Shown: positions 9,467 to 16,725, counted from the stretch's first letter. The stretch: DNA of 17,089 bases from Rubritepida sp. (GCA_022843345.1 JALHNW010000007.1:1-17089); one strand, 5' to 3'. Numbers and translations are program-made. The notes: a model not told the origin generated them from the letters alone.

Positions 9467-10912
9467 GGGCACGTCCTCCTTCTTCAGCAGGCGGTGTTCG
9501 CGCGCCAGCACGGCGCGGATGGCGGCGGCATGCCAGCCGGTATCGGGGTCGGCGCCGGCGCGCAGCCGCATCAGCGCGGCGGCGAGCAGCGTGCGCGGAT
9601 AGGGCGTGCCGGCCAGGATGGCGCGCAGCACCTCGCCGGCGAGCTGCGGCAGGATGTCTTTTGACTCGCTCTCATGACCGGCTTCATCTTGCTTGGCCGG
9701 CTTTTTCCGACGTGTAGAAATCCTTGACAGGAGGCGTTGCACGGAGGGGCCGGCGGCGCCCCACAGGAAGGGCTCGGGCAAGATGCGCAGGTCGGCATTG
9801 TGCTCGGCTAGGCGCCGCGCGAAGCCCTCGAAGCGCCCTTCCTCCCAGATGCGCACGGACAGCCGCCCGGCATTGGGCGCGAGACCGAGCACGAAAAAGC
9901 GCGTGCCAGGGTCCAGCCGTGGGTCCAGCTCCTGAACCGGGCGGCCAGCGGCCAGCTTGGCCAGCGCGTCGGACAGGCGCTTGGTCGCCGGTGCGTCCTC
10001 CGCGAGCTTGGCGGGGTCGGTAGTAGATGCGTGCGCCTCGAAGAAGGCCGCCATCAGCTCCTCGGCGGCCTGGGCGGCCGGTTCCTCCTCCGCATCGGCG
10101 GCATCGGCCCAGAAGACCAGCGTGGTGTCGCCGACCGGGCGCGGCAGGCAGTTGGCGCTGCCGCGGTCCAGCATACGGCTGAGCGCCGCGCCGTAGCGGA
10201 AGGCCGCGCTCTCGGAGGTGGGGGCGTTGGCACCTTGCTCCTGCCCGTATGATTGAAACGCAGGCTTATCGAATGAAACAATCAAGGCACCTGACGACTG
10301 AGCATCTTTGTTGCCGATCTTGAACTTCGGATGCAGTCGTGTGATCGGCGCTTCCTCGCCGGTTACTAAGCAGAAACCGGCGGGCACGTCCGTCGCGGCT
10401 GCACCGGTTACCAAGGCACGGGCCGCCGGGCGCTCATGTAGGAAGCCCTGCTCGCCATCCAGCCGAAACACGACGTTGGCGTCCAGCATCTCCGCGGCGT
10501 GGTCCAGCGCGTCATAGCGCGCGGGATCCCAGGCTTCGAGGAAGCGAAGCAGGGCCAGCAGCCCCTCATCGTTCGTGCCAGTCAGCTTGGTGACGTGGTC
10601 GAGGCGAAATGCCTCATGTTGCCTGATAGGCGGCTTTTCATCGCCTGTCCTCCCAAGCGCATAGGCAGTCTTGTCCCACAAAAAATTCGGTTTGATGTTT
10701 ACCGTTCGATTTCCCCCATCCGGTACCGCCAGCATCCGCGGTTCCAGCTTCTTGCCGCGCGGCACGCGCAGGTCCATCACGCCGCACGGCTCGCCTTCCG
10801 GCGACAGCGTCAGGCAGAAAGAAATCTTCGCCCGCGTCCAGCCCGGCATCTCCGCTTCGCCACGATCGGCCATGCGGGCGTAGTAGCGGGTCAGCGCCTC
10901 TAGCGGGCTCAC
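9056..10912 (-). CDS. cas8c: Cascade large subunit Cas8c (Csd1)
   Basis: This 618-aa large subunit of type I-C Cascade recognises the PAM and helps open target DNA. It is assigned from position between cas5c and cas7, its length, and the family-like C-terminal helical region, which includes YQLGRLFAMIEIAQR, RDRYFGAASATPATVFPLLIRG and LPLTEQGRFAVGYYHQRKA. Translation starts at GTG (10912), overlapping the cas5c stop as GTGA, so it is probably coupled. The last 136 codons also appear to be translated separately as Cas11c from an internal start. A lysine- and acid-rich stretch (KKPAKQDEAGHESESKD) lies just before the C-terminal module and may be a linker. No disruption is seen. Confidence 0.94.
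   Translation of the reverse strand: MSPLEALTRYYARMADRGEAEMPGWTRAKISFCLTLSPEGEPCGVMDLRVPRGKKLEPRMLAVPDGGNRTVNIKPNFLWDKTAYALGRTGDEKPPIRQHEAFRLDHVTKLTGTNDEGLLALLRFLEAWDPARYDALDHAAEMLDANVVFRLDGEQGFLHERPAARALVTGAAATDVPAGFCLVTGEEAPITRLHPKFKIGNKDAQSSGALIVSFDKPAFQSYGQEQGANAPTSESAAFRYGAALSRMLDRGSANCLPRPVGDTTLVFWADAADAEEEPAAQAAEELMAAFFEAHASTTDPAKLAEDAPATKRLSDALAKLAAGRPVQELDPRLDPGTRFFVLGLAPNAGRLSVRIWEEGRFEGFARRLAEHNADLRILPEPFLWGAAGPSVQRLLSRISTRRKKPAKQDEAGHESESKDILPQLAGEVLRAILAGTPYPRTLLAAALMRLRAGADPDTGWHAAAIRAVLAREHRLLKKEDVPVALDRDYNNAAYQLGRLFAMIEIAQRMALGKLNAPVRDRYFGAASATPATVFPLLIRGMQNHLAKLRKEGKGGWVEREMDEIIGVLSPDWPRSLPLTEQGRFAVGYYHQRKARVGEKTIAEQADAETLPEGDDTHD
9464..9481 (-). promoter_or_regulatory. Internal ribosome-binding site for Cas11c
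   Basis: The minus strand reads AAGGAGG-ACGTGCCC-GTG. The 7-base match to the 16S anti-Shine-Dalgarno and the 8-nt spacing are ideal, and are better than the site in front of several cas genes here. It encodes Lys-Lys-Glu-Asp in Cas8c, so codon choice must satisfy both roles. Confidence 0.7.
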
Positions 10913-11586
10913 GCGGCGGTGCCCTCGGCCGCGCAGGCCGCCACGTCCAGCACGCCGTCGCGCAGCCGGGCCCGGAAGAAGCGCGAGGTGCCGCCATGTG
11001 CGTAATCCACGTCCAGCAGCATCCAGCCCAGGTCACGGTCGCGCTGGTCGGGCGGCAGGGCGCTGGCGGGCAGCGGCGCGCCCTCGGGCAGCAGGTCGAA
11101 CTCGGCGGCGCATTCGCGGGTGCCGAGGCAGGGACGGTGGAAGCATTGCCCGGCGGCGGCGCGGCGGTTGAACATGCTGGCGTGCTTAGCCGGGCCGTCC
11201 TCGGCGCCGGCCCGCTCCGTCATCTCGAAATGCGCCTCGATGAGGTAGGCCACGTCCACCAGCAGGGTGGCGGCGCGCTGCTGCCGCTCCTCCTCCACCA
11301 CCAGGCCCAACCCGGTGGTGCTGCCGGCCTTCATGGCCTTGAGCGCATTGGCCGTGCTGGCCTTGGCGCCGACCTCGTTGCGGCGAAAGGAGGTGAAGCG
11401 GATGGGACGCAGCACGTGGATGCGGTCCACCACCCAGCGGATCGCCGGCTTCCAGTGGATGGCCTCCAGCACGCCACGCGCGGCGGTGGGCGTCATCACG
11501 TCATAGGAAACGCGCTCGACCTTCATCTCCGGGCGGGAGAAGCAGGCGCGGTCGCCCCAGACGTGCAGGCGGATGCCGTAGCTCAT
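10909..11586 (-). CDS. cas5c: Cas5c, pre-crRNA endoribonuclease and Cascade subunit (type I-C)
   Basis: In type I-C, which lacks Cas6, Cas5c (Cas5d) cleaves the repeat RNA and stays on the crRNA 5' handle. The 225-aa protein starts MSYGIRLHVWGD and contains VSYDVMTPTAARGVLEAIHW (26-45), EERQQRAATLLVDVAYLIEAH (99-119) and KHASMFNRRAAAGQCF. K134-H135 align by motif with the Lys-His pair implicated in cleavage in characterised Cas5d proteins. The segment PCLGTREC differs from the PYLGCREF form I expect from the family. The frame is open 40 codons further upstream, but I chose the ATG at 11586, because it gives the normal N-terminus and AAGG lies 7 nt before it. Its stop overlaps the cas8c GTG. 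The 149 bp separating it from cas3 is the largest gap in the operon. Confidence 0.95.
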   Translation of the reverse strand: MSYGIRLHVWGDRACFSRPEMKVERVSYDVMTPTAARGVLEAIHWKPAIRWVVDRIHVLRPIRFTSFRRNEVGAKASTANALKAMKAGSTTGLGLVVEEERQQRAATLLVDVAYLIEAHFEMTERAGAEDGPAKHASMFNRRAAAGQCFHRPCLGTRECAAEFDLLPEGAPLPASALPPDQRDRDLGWMLLDVDYAHGGTSRFFRARLRDGVLDVAACAAEGTAA

Positions 11587-11716
11587 GGATTGGCCTTGCC
11601 GCAGTTTGCATGGCGACGGGGGCCAGTCTGCCGATTTTGCCGAAGCACCCGCCGAGTCCCCCATGAATAGCTTGACATCTTGTGCACCATCCTCCGCTTC
11701 TTCCAAGGGAGGAAGC

Positions 11717-11732
11717 TGTGACGTGGGTCACA
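11717..11732. promoter_or_regulatory. TGTGA-N6-TCACA palindrome between cas3 and cas5c
   Basis: TGTGACGTGGGTCACA has perfect 6-bp arms and matches the core consensus of CRP-family regulators. It sits 3 bp beyond the cas3 stop and about 130 bp upstream of the cas5c ATG, in the only long gap of the operon. As RNA it would form just a 6-bp hairpin with no T-run, so it is unlikely to be a terminator. No convincing -35/-10 pair was found between it and cas5c. Confidence 0.45.
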
Positions 11733-11735
11733 ACG

Positions 11736-13988
11736 TCAAAAGACCGTGGCACTCGCATCCATGAGCCCCAGCCCATCCAGGTCCAGGCCGCACACGCCAT
11801 CATACAGCGCGCGATTCTCCAGCCGCAGCAGCCCATCGCCCAGCGCGTCATGCACCGGCGCCAGCGCCCCCTGGGCAAGCCACGCCGCACGCAGCCGGCG
11901 CGGCATCGAGACGACATAGGGCTGCAACCGGCGGAGCCACGCACCCGCCGGCTTGTCCATCGCGGCGAGCGCCGCGAGCGCCTCCTCCGCCTGGGCGTCG
12001 AAGGGGATCACCACGGGCCGCATCGCGTCCTCGATGAAGCGGAAGGCCTCCGCGATGCTGCGGAACGGAAACTCCATTCCCTTGGCACGCGCGCGGATCG
12101 CCGCCAGCACACCGCGCCCACCATCCACCTCCAGCGCGTCCAGCGCCTCAGCGCCGCGGTTCCAGTAGAGGGTGCCGAAATAGTCGCGCACCGCCTCTAG
12201 CCCCAGCGGGTCGGCGTGGCGAGGCAGCACGTCTCTTGCCACATCCCAGGCGGTGCGCAGCTCCGGCGCGGCACGGCAGGCTGGGTCCGCCGGCTCGAAC
12301 ACGACGACGCGGCCCTGGGCGATCTCCGCGTTCCGGTTGCAGCGCCCGGCCGCCTGGGCGATGGAATCCAGGCCCGCTGCCGCGCGCCACACCTCGGGCA
12401 GCGAGATGTCCACGCCCGCCTCGAGCACGCTGGTCGAGCAGATGCGCGCCGGCTCGCCGCTGTCCAGTCGCTGGCGCGCCGCGGCCAATACGGAACTGCG
12501 GTGCCTGGCGCACATCAGCGTGCTCAGGTGCACCGCGCCGGGCAGGTGGCGCACCGCGTCGAACAGGGCGCGCGCATGGCGGCGCGTGTTCACGATGCAC
12601 AGCATCTGCGCCTGCTCCGCGAAGCGCGCGACGATCACCGCATCCTCCACTGGCAGCGGCAGGCGCTCCACCGCCACCCGCTTCAGCGCGGCGTAGAGGC
12701 GCGGTGGGTCCGGAGCCAGCTCGCGTTCCGGCCCGATGTCCAGTCCGCCCTCGAACCCGTCCTGCTTGCGCAGTGCCGGCTGGGTGGCCGTACACAGCAC
12801 CACCGAGGCGCCATGGTTCAGCGCTAGCTCCTCTAGTGCCGCCAGGCAGGGGCGCAGGAGGCCCAGCGGCATCATCTGGGCTTCGTCCACCACGATCACC
12901 GCGCCGGCCAGGTTATGCAGCTTGCGGCAGCGCGAGGTCCTGGCGGCGAAGAGGCTTTCGAAGAACTGCACGGCGGTCGTCACCACCACCGGCGCGTCCC
13001 AATTCTCCGCCGCGCGGCGCAGCTTGTCGCGGGCGTCACGCGTCTCGGGTTCCGGCCGTTCCCAATCGAAGGAGGCGTGGTGCTCCAGCACGTCGTCCTC
13101 CGTCTCCAGCGCCTTGCGGTAAACGGCGGCGGTCTGCTCGATGATGGAGGTGAAAGGGATCACCACCACCACGCGGCGCAGGCCGTGCCGCGCGGCGTGC
13201 TCAAGCGCGAAGGACAGCGACGCGAGGGTCTTGCCGCCGCCCGTCGGCACGGTGAGGGTGAAGAGTCCCGGCGCAAGCGCCGCCTTGCCGACAGCGTGGC
13301 ACAGCACCTCCGCCCGCAGCGCCGCGACGGGGCCGGCCGATGCCGAGGCGAGCGCAACCATGTGCGTGCGCAAGCGCGCGTTCAACGTGGCAATGGAGGC
13401 ATGGCCGCCGCGCGCCGTCGGCGCACCCCGCGCCTCGCCGTGGAACGCCTCCGTGGCGAGGAAATCTGCGTCCACCAGGGAAGAGAAAAGCATGCGGATA
13501 AGGAAGGCCTGACTGAAGCCCGGGTGCTGGCCGCTTCGCATCGGCCGCTTCGGCGCCAATTCCGTGAGTGCTGGAAGTGCTCCGGACGCCTCCTCCCAGC
13601 CCGTGTATCGTGGGATGCGTGCCGGGGCCTTCTCCAACGCCTCGAACAGCGGCGCTCCATCGGCCAGGCCCGCGTGATGTGCCGCGATGACATGGGCCAG
13701 GATGCGACCCAGCACCGGCCCGAAAATCCGGACGGCTTCCACCGCGCCGGCCGAGGAATGGTTCGGTCCTTTCCGCCCTCCCTCCGGCGGACTGGCGATG
13801 TAGTCCTGGAACTCCGGCGAGCACTTGCCGATGTCGTGCAGCAGCCCGGCCAGCAGCGCCATGCTTTCCCACCCGAAGGCACCGGCATTGGCGGCCGCCC
13901 GGGCGCCCGTACGGGCCAAGTGCAGGGGCAGCGGCTCCCACTCGCTAGTCGGCCGGCCGTAGATCGAGTGCGCGAACAACTGTGCCAT
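11736..13988 (-). CDS. cas3: CRISPR-associated helicase-nuclease Cas3 (HD plus SF2)
   Basis: This 750-aa effector is recruited by target-bound Cascade to nick and processively degrade DNA. The N-terminal HD nuclease shows H23 (PLPLHL), H51-D52 (LLHDIGK), H77 (PNHSSAG), H104-H105 (AAHHAGL) and D174 (VDADFLATE). The SF2 helicase shows Walker A TGGGKT (249-254), DEAQ (368-371), CTATQ (about 399-403), STSVLEAGVDI and the arginine-finger motif QAAGRCNRN (545-553). HD and helicase are fused in the usual order and all motifs are intact. The open frame extends 38 codons upstream to 14102, but I chose the ATG at 13988, because it gives the family-like start MAQLFAHSIYGRP and has a purine-rich AAGGG before it. 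It is the first gene of the cas cluster, with a 161-bp gap to the HTH gene upstream. Confidence 0.96.
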   Translation of the reverse strand: MAQLFAHSIYGRPTSEWEPLPLHLARTGARAAANAGAFGWESMALLAGLLHDIGKCSPEFQDYIASPPEGGRKGPNHSSAGAVEAVRIFGPVLGRILAHVIAAHHAGLADGAPLFEALEKAPARIPRYTGWEEASGALPALTELAPKRPMRSGQHPGFSQAFLIRMLFSSLVDADFLATEAFHGEARGAPTARGGHASIATLNARLRTHMVALASASAGPVAALRAEVLCHAVGKAALAPGLFTLTVPTGGGKTLASLSFALEHAARHGLRRVVVVIPFTSIIEQTAAVYRKALETEDDVLEHHASFDWERPEPETRDARDKLRRAAENWDAPVVVTTAVQFFESLFAARTSRCRKLHNLAGAVIVVDEAQMMPLGLLRPCLAALEELALNHGASVVLCTATQPALRKQDGFEGGLDIGPERELAPDPPRLYAALKRVAVERLPLPVEDAVIVARFAEQAQMLCIVNTRRHARALFDAVRHLPGAVHLSTLMCARHRSSVLAAARQRLDSGEPARICSTSVLEAGVDISLPEVWRAAAGLDSIAQAAGRCNRNAEIAQGRVVVFEPADPACRAAPELRTAWDVARDVLPRHADPLGLEAVRDYFGTLYWNRGAEALDALEVDGGRGVLAAIRARAKGMEFPFRSIAEAFRFIEDAMRPVVIPFDAQAEEALAALAAMDKPAGAWLRRLQPYVVSMPRRLRAAWLAQGALAPVHDALGDGLLRLENRALYDGVCGLDLDGLGLMDASATVF

Positions 13989-14085
13989 CTGCCCTTGCCC
14001 CGTCTGTAGTCTCGGGCTGTCGTGCCAGGGGTGAAAGCCGGCGGTAAAGCCCTGACCAAGACGGTAGGAGGAGGCACGACCGCTT

Positions 14086-14102
14086 TTGTCGTAACACGAC
14101 AA
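14086..14102. promoter_or_regulatory. 17-bp perfect inverted repeat upstream of cas3
   Basis: TTGTCGT-AAC-ACGACAA has 7-bp arms and a 3-bp centre, and is 98 bp upstream of the cas3 ATG. A related half-site, CACGAC, lies at 14075-14080. The position in the cas3 promoter region and the symmetry suggest a repressor operator. The HTH protein encoded next door is one candidate binder, by proximity only. Confidence 0.5.
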
Positions 14103-14149
14103 GTTCCTGTCGGAGCATGTCCGTCTCGACGAACCCTAGACGCGCCGTA

Positions 14150-14635
14150 TCAAAGCTTGATCTGCGCCCCCTTCGCGTTCTGGCGCGCGATTTCCGTTGA
14201 CGCAGAGGGCGTCTTGCCCATCCGCTTCGGCTCCCGGTCCTTTCGGGTGGTGCCGGGCCGCTCTGCCCGCGCCTCCGTTCGCAGCATCGTTACCAATCCG
14301 CTGAGATCGACCATGTTGCTGGTCTGCCCCTTTCCTTTCTGGCTCTGCTTCCGGCGCACGAGGAAACCGCGCCTCTCCAAATCCTGCATGGCCCGCTGGA
14401 CCGTGCGTTGGGAGGTGCCCATCCGGCGGGCGAGAGTTTGGTTGCTGGGGAACGGCCACCGGCCCGGGTCGAACCAGTGGTCGATGAGATGCATCAGCAC
14501 GTTCACCTGCAAGGGGGTGAGCCCGAACTTGGCCTGCCGCTGCAGCAGGTAGGTGGGCAGGGCAACGAAGCCGCCCCCCATCACTTCTGCGCCCCACTTG
14601 GCGTCCAAGGGTGAAATCTCCGAAGAGTGCGTCAT
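14150..14635 (-). CDS. Winged helix-turn-helix DNA-binding protein (HTH_36/replication-protein-like)
   Basis: This 161-aa protein has a clear winged HTH. The helix region GLTPLQVNVLMHLIDHWF (38-55) leads to WPFPSNQTLARRMGTSQRTVQRAMQDLERRGFLVRRK (60-96), where TSQRTVQRAMQDL is the recognition helix and GFLVRRK the wing. NMVDLSGLVTML follows, then a basic, probably disordered tail. The pattern resembles the HTH_36-type proteins found on plasmids, phages and islands, from memory of the family rather than a search. GAGG lies 6 nt before the ATG at 14635. It has the same strand as cas3 and lies 161 bp upstream, so it may be a local regulator of the cas genes, or an unrelated island gene. No ligand-binding domain is visible. 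Confidence 0.75.
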   Translation of the reverse strand: MTHSSEISPLDAKWGAEVMGGGFVALPTYLLQRQAKFGLTPLQVNVLMHLIDHWFDPGRWPFPSNQTLARRMGTSQRTVQRAMQDLERRGFLVRRKQSQKGKGQTSNMVDLSGLVTMLRTEARAERPGTTRKDREPKRMGKTPSASTEIARQNAKGAQIKL

Positions 14636-14896
14636 CGCCTGCCTCGCTGGTTCGTCCTTCAGGACGCTGGTGCGCGTTCGGCGAATCCTGCAAGCCCCCT
14701 GTCACGCCCGTCGTGGGCTGGAGCGACAGCGGCGACATCCCCCCGGGTGACACTCCTGTCGTCCGAAATAGCATGCTTTTGAAGCAGGCACACTGCGAAG
14801 CAGCGGCGTTGGCCGCAGCATGAGGCTGCCTCGCTCGAAGCCACCAAAGGCAAGGCTGGCAAGCGTGTGCAGCAGCATTGAAGAACGTCTCCACGC
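14636..14896. other. Intergenic region upstream of the HTH gene
   Basis: No convincing gene is seen; reading frames here have unnatural composition. It holds two small inverted repeats: one at 14653-14666, and TGCTT-TTG-AAGCA at 14774-14786. It presumably contains the promoter of the HTH gene, but I could not identify a good -35/-10 pair. Confidence 0.4.
14653..14666. promoter_or_regulatory. Inverted repeat just upstream of the HTH gene
   Basis: CGTCCT-TC-AGGACG has perfect 6-bp arms and is 17 bp upstream of the HTH gene's ATG. It could be an autoregulatory operator or a hairpin in the mRNA leader. It does not share its half-site with the palindrome before cas3. Confidence 0.35.
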
Positions 14897-14935
14897 AAAA
14901 AGCCCCCACCCGCCGTGATGGCAGGTGGGGGCTTT
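14897..14935 (-). terminator. Intrinsic terminator of the 114-codon gene
   Basis: AAAGCCCCCACC (14899-14910) pairs perfectly with GGTGGGGGCTTT (14924-14935), a 12-bp stem. On the minus strand it ends in a run of five T (14901-14897). It lies 23 bp after the stop of the upstream minus-strand gene and insulates the HTH/cas side from it. On the plus strand only three T follow, so it is mainly directional. Confidence 0.9.
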
Positions 14936-14958
14936 CCGATTGTATGGCTGGTGACGTG

Positions 14959-15303
14959 CTACTCCGTGCGGGTGCTGCTGGAGGCGCTGCTGGTGCCGCG
15001 CAGGCTGCGCCCGACGAGGAACAGCCCCTTTAGGTTGTCCTTCAGGCGCTCACCGGCAATGGCATGCGCCTCGCCGATGCCCAGGCTGGCCTGGAGCAGG
15101 AACTCGTTCATCGCCTCCAGTGTGTCGATCACCTCCGGCATGCGAAGGTCGGGCGCACCCCGCAAGCGCGAGAGCTCCGCCTGTTGCATGCGCACCACCA
15201 GCTCGAGCCGCCGCAAGGCGGCCGAGAAGGTGAGGTGGTCGGAGATGTGGTCGAGGGTGCCGGCACGCGCGTGCGCGCCGGCGGCCATGCAGCCGTCGGT
15301 CAT
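14959..15303 (-). CDS. Small helical protein of unknown function (114 aa)
   Basis: I do not recognise this protein. It looks real because the ATG at 15303 has GGAG 7 nt upstream, a TATAAT-type promoter precedes it, and a strong terminator follows. The 114 residues appear almost entirely helical, with heptad-like LRRLELVVRMQQAELSRL (about 30-47) and a second helical part PEVIDTLEAMNEFLLQASLGIGEAHAIAGERL. They end in a Ser/Thr/Arg-rich tail. There is no signal peptide, membrane segment or catalytic motif. It forms its own transcription unit between the integrase and the HTH gene. A role as a small regulator or partner protein is possible but unsupported. Confidence 0.7.
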   Translation of the reverse strand: MTDGCMAAGAHARAGTLDHISDHLTFSAALRRLELVVRMQQAELSRLRGAPDLRMPEVIDTLEAMNEFLLQASLGIGEAHAIAGERLKDNLKGLFLVGRSLRGTSSASSSTRTE

Positions 15304-15329
15304 TGGTAGTCTCCATGCTGTTGGGGGAT

Positions 15330-15349
15330 GTCAGCCAGGACTGGCTGAC
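15330..15349. promoter_or_regulatory. 20-bp palindrome at the transcription start of the 114-codon gene
   Basis: GTCAGCCAG-GA-CTGGCTGAC has perfect 9-bp arms. Its right edge falls about 7 nt downstream of the TATAAT box, at the expected transcription start, so a bound protein would block initiation. As RNA it would also form a 5'-UTR hairpin. Confidence 0.6.
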
Positions 15350-15355
15350 GTAAGT

Positions 15356-15384
15356 ATTATACAGTAAATACCGAGGAAACGCAA
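15356..15384 (-). promoter_or_regulatory. Sigma-70-type promoter for the 114-codon gene
   Basis: The minus strand shows TTGCGT (15384-15379), a 17-bp spacer and a perfect TATAAT (15361-15356). It lies in a short AT-rich island inside otherwise GC-rich DNA. The -10 box matches consensus exactly; the -35 keeps only the TTG. Confidence 0.65.
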
Positions 15385-15419
15385 ATAATTCGGCGACTTA
15401 TGCTTTCGATACTACCGAG

Positions 15420-16712
15420 TTACTGAAAAGTACCGATCTCGCTTGGTTGTTCAGCGTCATCCCGGCCCGCTGTGCACCATCGGGCCCAGCGCTCCATCAT
15501 CGCCCGTCGCTCTTCCAGCAGGTCGCTGCGCGCATAGGCCGCCCGCACGCGGTCCTTGTCCACGTGCGCCAGCGCGATCTCGCCCAGGTGGTCCTGCACG
15601 CCCCTGGCCCGCGTCCATTCCCGAAAGCTCGACCGAAAGCCGTGCGGCACCACGACCGCGCCTTCCGTGTCGCGCCACCTCGGCAGCTCCTCCTCTGCCA
15701 GCCCGTCGGTCGCCATGCCTCGCACCAGGGCGCTCAGCGCCATGTCGGACAATGGCCGCCCCGGCCGTGCTCCGGAAAACACCCGCCCTGCCGCATCCCG
15801 GGGCAAAGCGGCCTGTCCCTGGAGGACTTCCAACGCCTCAGGCGACAGGGGCACCCGGTGGGTGCGACGGGCCTTCATGCGCTCGGCCGGCACCGTCCAC
15901 ACCGCCCGTGCCACATCCACCTCCGCCCAACGCATCTCGCGCACCTCGCCTGATCGTGCAGCGGTGAGGATGAGCAAGCGCAGCGCCTGCGCGGAGGTGC
16001 CGTCGCGCCTCATCAGCGCCGTCCAGAACGCGGGCATCTCCGTCCAGGGCAGCGAGGGATGGTGGCGCGGCCGCACGAGCTGGCGCGGCGAGGGCAGCAG
16101 CTCGGCCAGATGGCCGCGCCAGCGCGCCGGGTTCTCGCCCGCCCGCCAGCCCCGAGCGCGGGCGAAGTCCAGCACGGCCTCGATGCGCTCGCGCAGCCGA
16201 CGCGCCGTCTCGGGCACCCGGGTCCAGACCGGCTGCAGGGCGGCGAGCACCGAGGCCGTGTCCACCTCGCCCACGGGCCAAGTGCCGAAGGTCGGAAAGG
16301 CGTACAGTTCCAGGGTGCGGGCCCATTGCCTGGCGTGCTTGGCGTTGCGCCAGGCGGGCCCCTTGGAGGCCATCAGCGCCTCGGCCGCCGCCCGGAAGGA
16401 ACGTGCAGGGTCCGCCGCCTCGCGCGCCGCCTGGCGGCCGCGCTGGCGCTCCAGGGTGGGGTCCACGCCCTTGCTCACCAGCACGCGGGCCTCGCGCGCC
16501 AGGTCGCGGGCTTCGGCGAGCCCTACCTCCGGGTAGCCGCCCAGGCCGAGGTCGCGCTGGCGGCCATGCAGGCGGAAGCGCAGCACCCAGGCGGCCTGCC
16601 CGGCGGGGCGGACGTGCAGGTGCAGGCCTTCGCCATCGGTGTGGCGCCCGGGCTGGTGCGCGCCGGGCTTGGTCAGGGAGGCGAGTGAGCGGGCGGAAAG
16701 CTGGCCGGGCAT
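15420..16712 (-). CDS. P4-type tyrosine integrase
   Basis: This 430-aa integrase catalyses insertion or excision of a genomic island, usually at a tRNA or tmRNA gene. The N-terminal DUF4102-like domain includes HTDGEGLHLHVRPAGQAAWVLRFRLHGRQRDLGLGGYPEVGLAEARDLA. The core-binding domain follows (about 103-215), then the catalytic domain with R253 (TAARSGEVREM), candidate K280, H357-x-x-R360 (PHGFR), H383 (LAHVDKD) and the nucleophile Y393 (RAAYARSD). All catalytic residues are present, so it could be active. The frame opens at a TTG codon 12 residues upstream, but I chose the ATG at 16712; neither has a strong Shine-Dalgarno. It probably marks one end of the island that carries the CRISPR-Cas locus. 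No tRNA gene is seen in the remaining 377 bp. Confidence 0.93.
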   Translation of the reverse strand: MPGQLSARSLASLTKPGAHQPGRHTDGEGLHLHVRPAGQAAWVLRFRLHGRQRDLGLGGYPEVGLAEARDLAREARVLVSKGVDPTLERQRGRQAAREAADPARSFRAAAEALMASKGPAWRNAKHARQWARTLELYAFPTFGTWPVGEVDTASVLAALQPVWTRVPETARRLRERIEAVLDFARARGWRAGENPARWRGHLAELLPSPRQLVRPRHHPSLPWTEMPAFWTALMRRDGTSAQALRLLILTAARSGEVREMRWAEVDVARAVWTVPAERMKARRTHRVPLSPEALEVLQGQAALPRDAAGRVFSGARPGRPLSDMALSALVRGMATDGLAEEELPRWRDTEGAVVVPHGFRSSFREWTRARGVQDHLGEIALAHVDKDRVRAAYARSDLLEERRAMMERWARWCTAGRDDAEQPSEIGTFQ

Positions 16713-16725
16713 GGGCGCGAGTGTT

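Noticed and set aside
11672..11677. Perfect TTGACA on the plus strand between cas3 and cas5c
   Set aside because: No -10 box lies at a suitable distance, and there is no plus-strand gene for it to drive.
11587..11706. In-frame 40-codon N-terminal extension of cas5c
   Set aside because: The family begins with the first beta strand at MSYGIRLHVWGD, and an acceptable ribosome-binding site precedes that ATG.
14064..14080. GTAGGAGGAGGCACGAC upstream of cas3 as a mini-repeat of a crRNA-like regulatory RNA
   Set aside because: It resembles the end of the repeat only loosely, with an extra-base mismatch, and has no matching 5' half or second repeat. Chance similarity is more likely.
13989..14102. 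In-frame 38-codon N-terminal extension of cas3
   Set aside because: The extension has no family resemblance and its start overlaps the 17-bp palindrome. MAQLFAHSIYG is the expected beginning.
14136..14909. 257-codon minus-strand reading frame overlapping the HTH gene
   Set aside because: It is a different frame from the motif-bearing HTH gene. It has unnatural composition and crosses the terminator.
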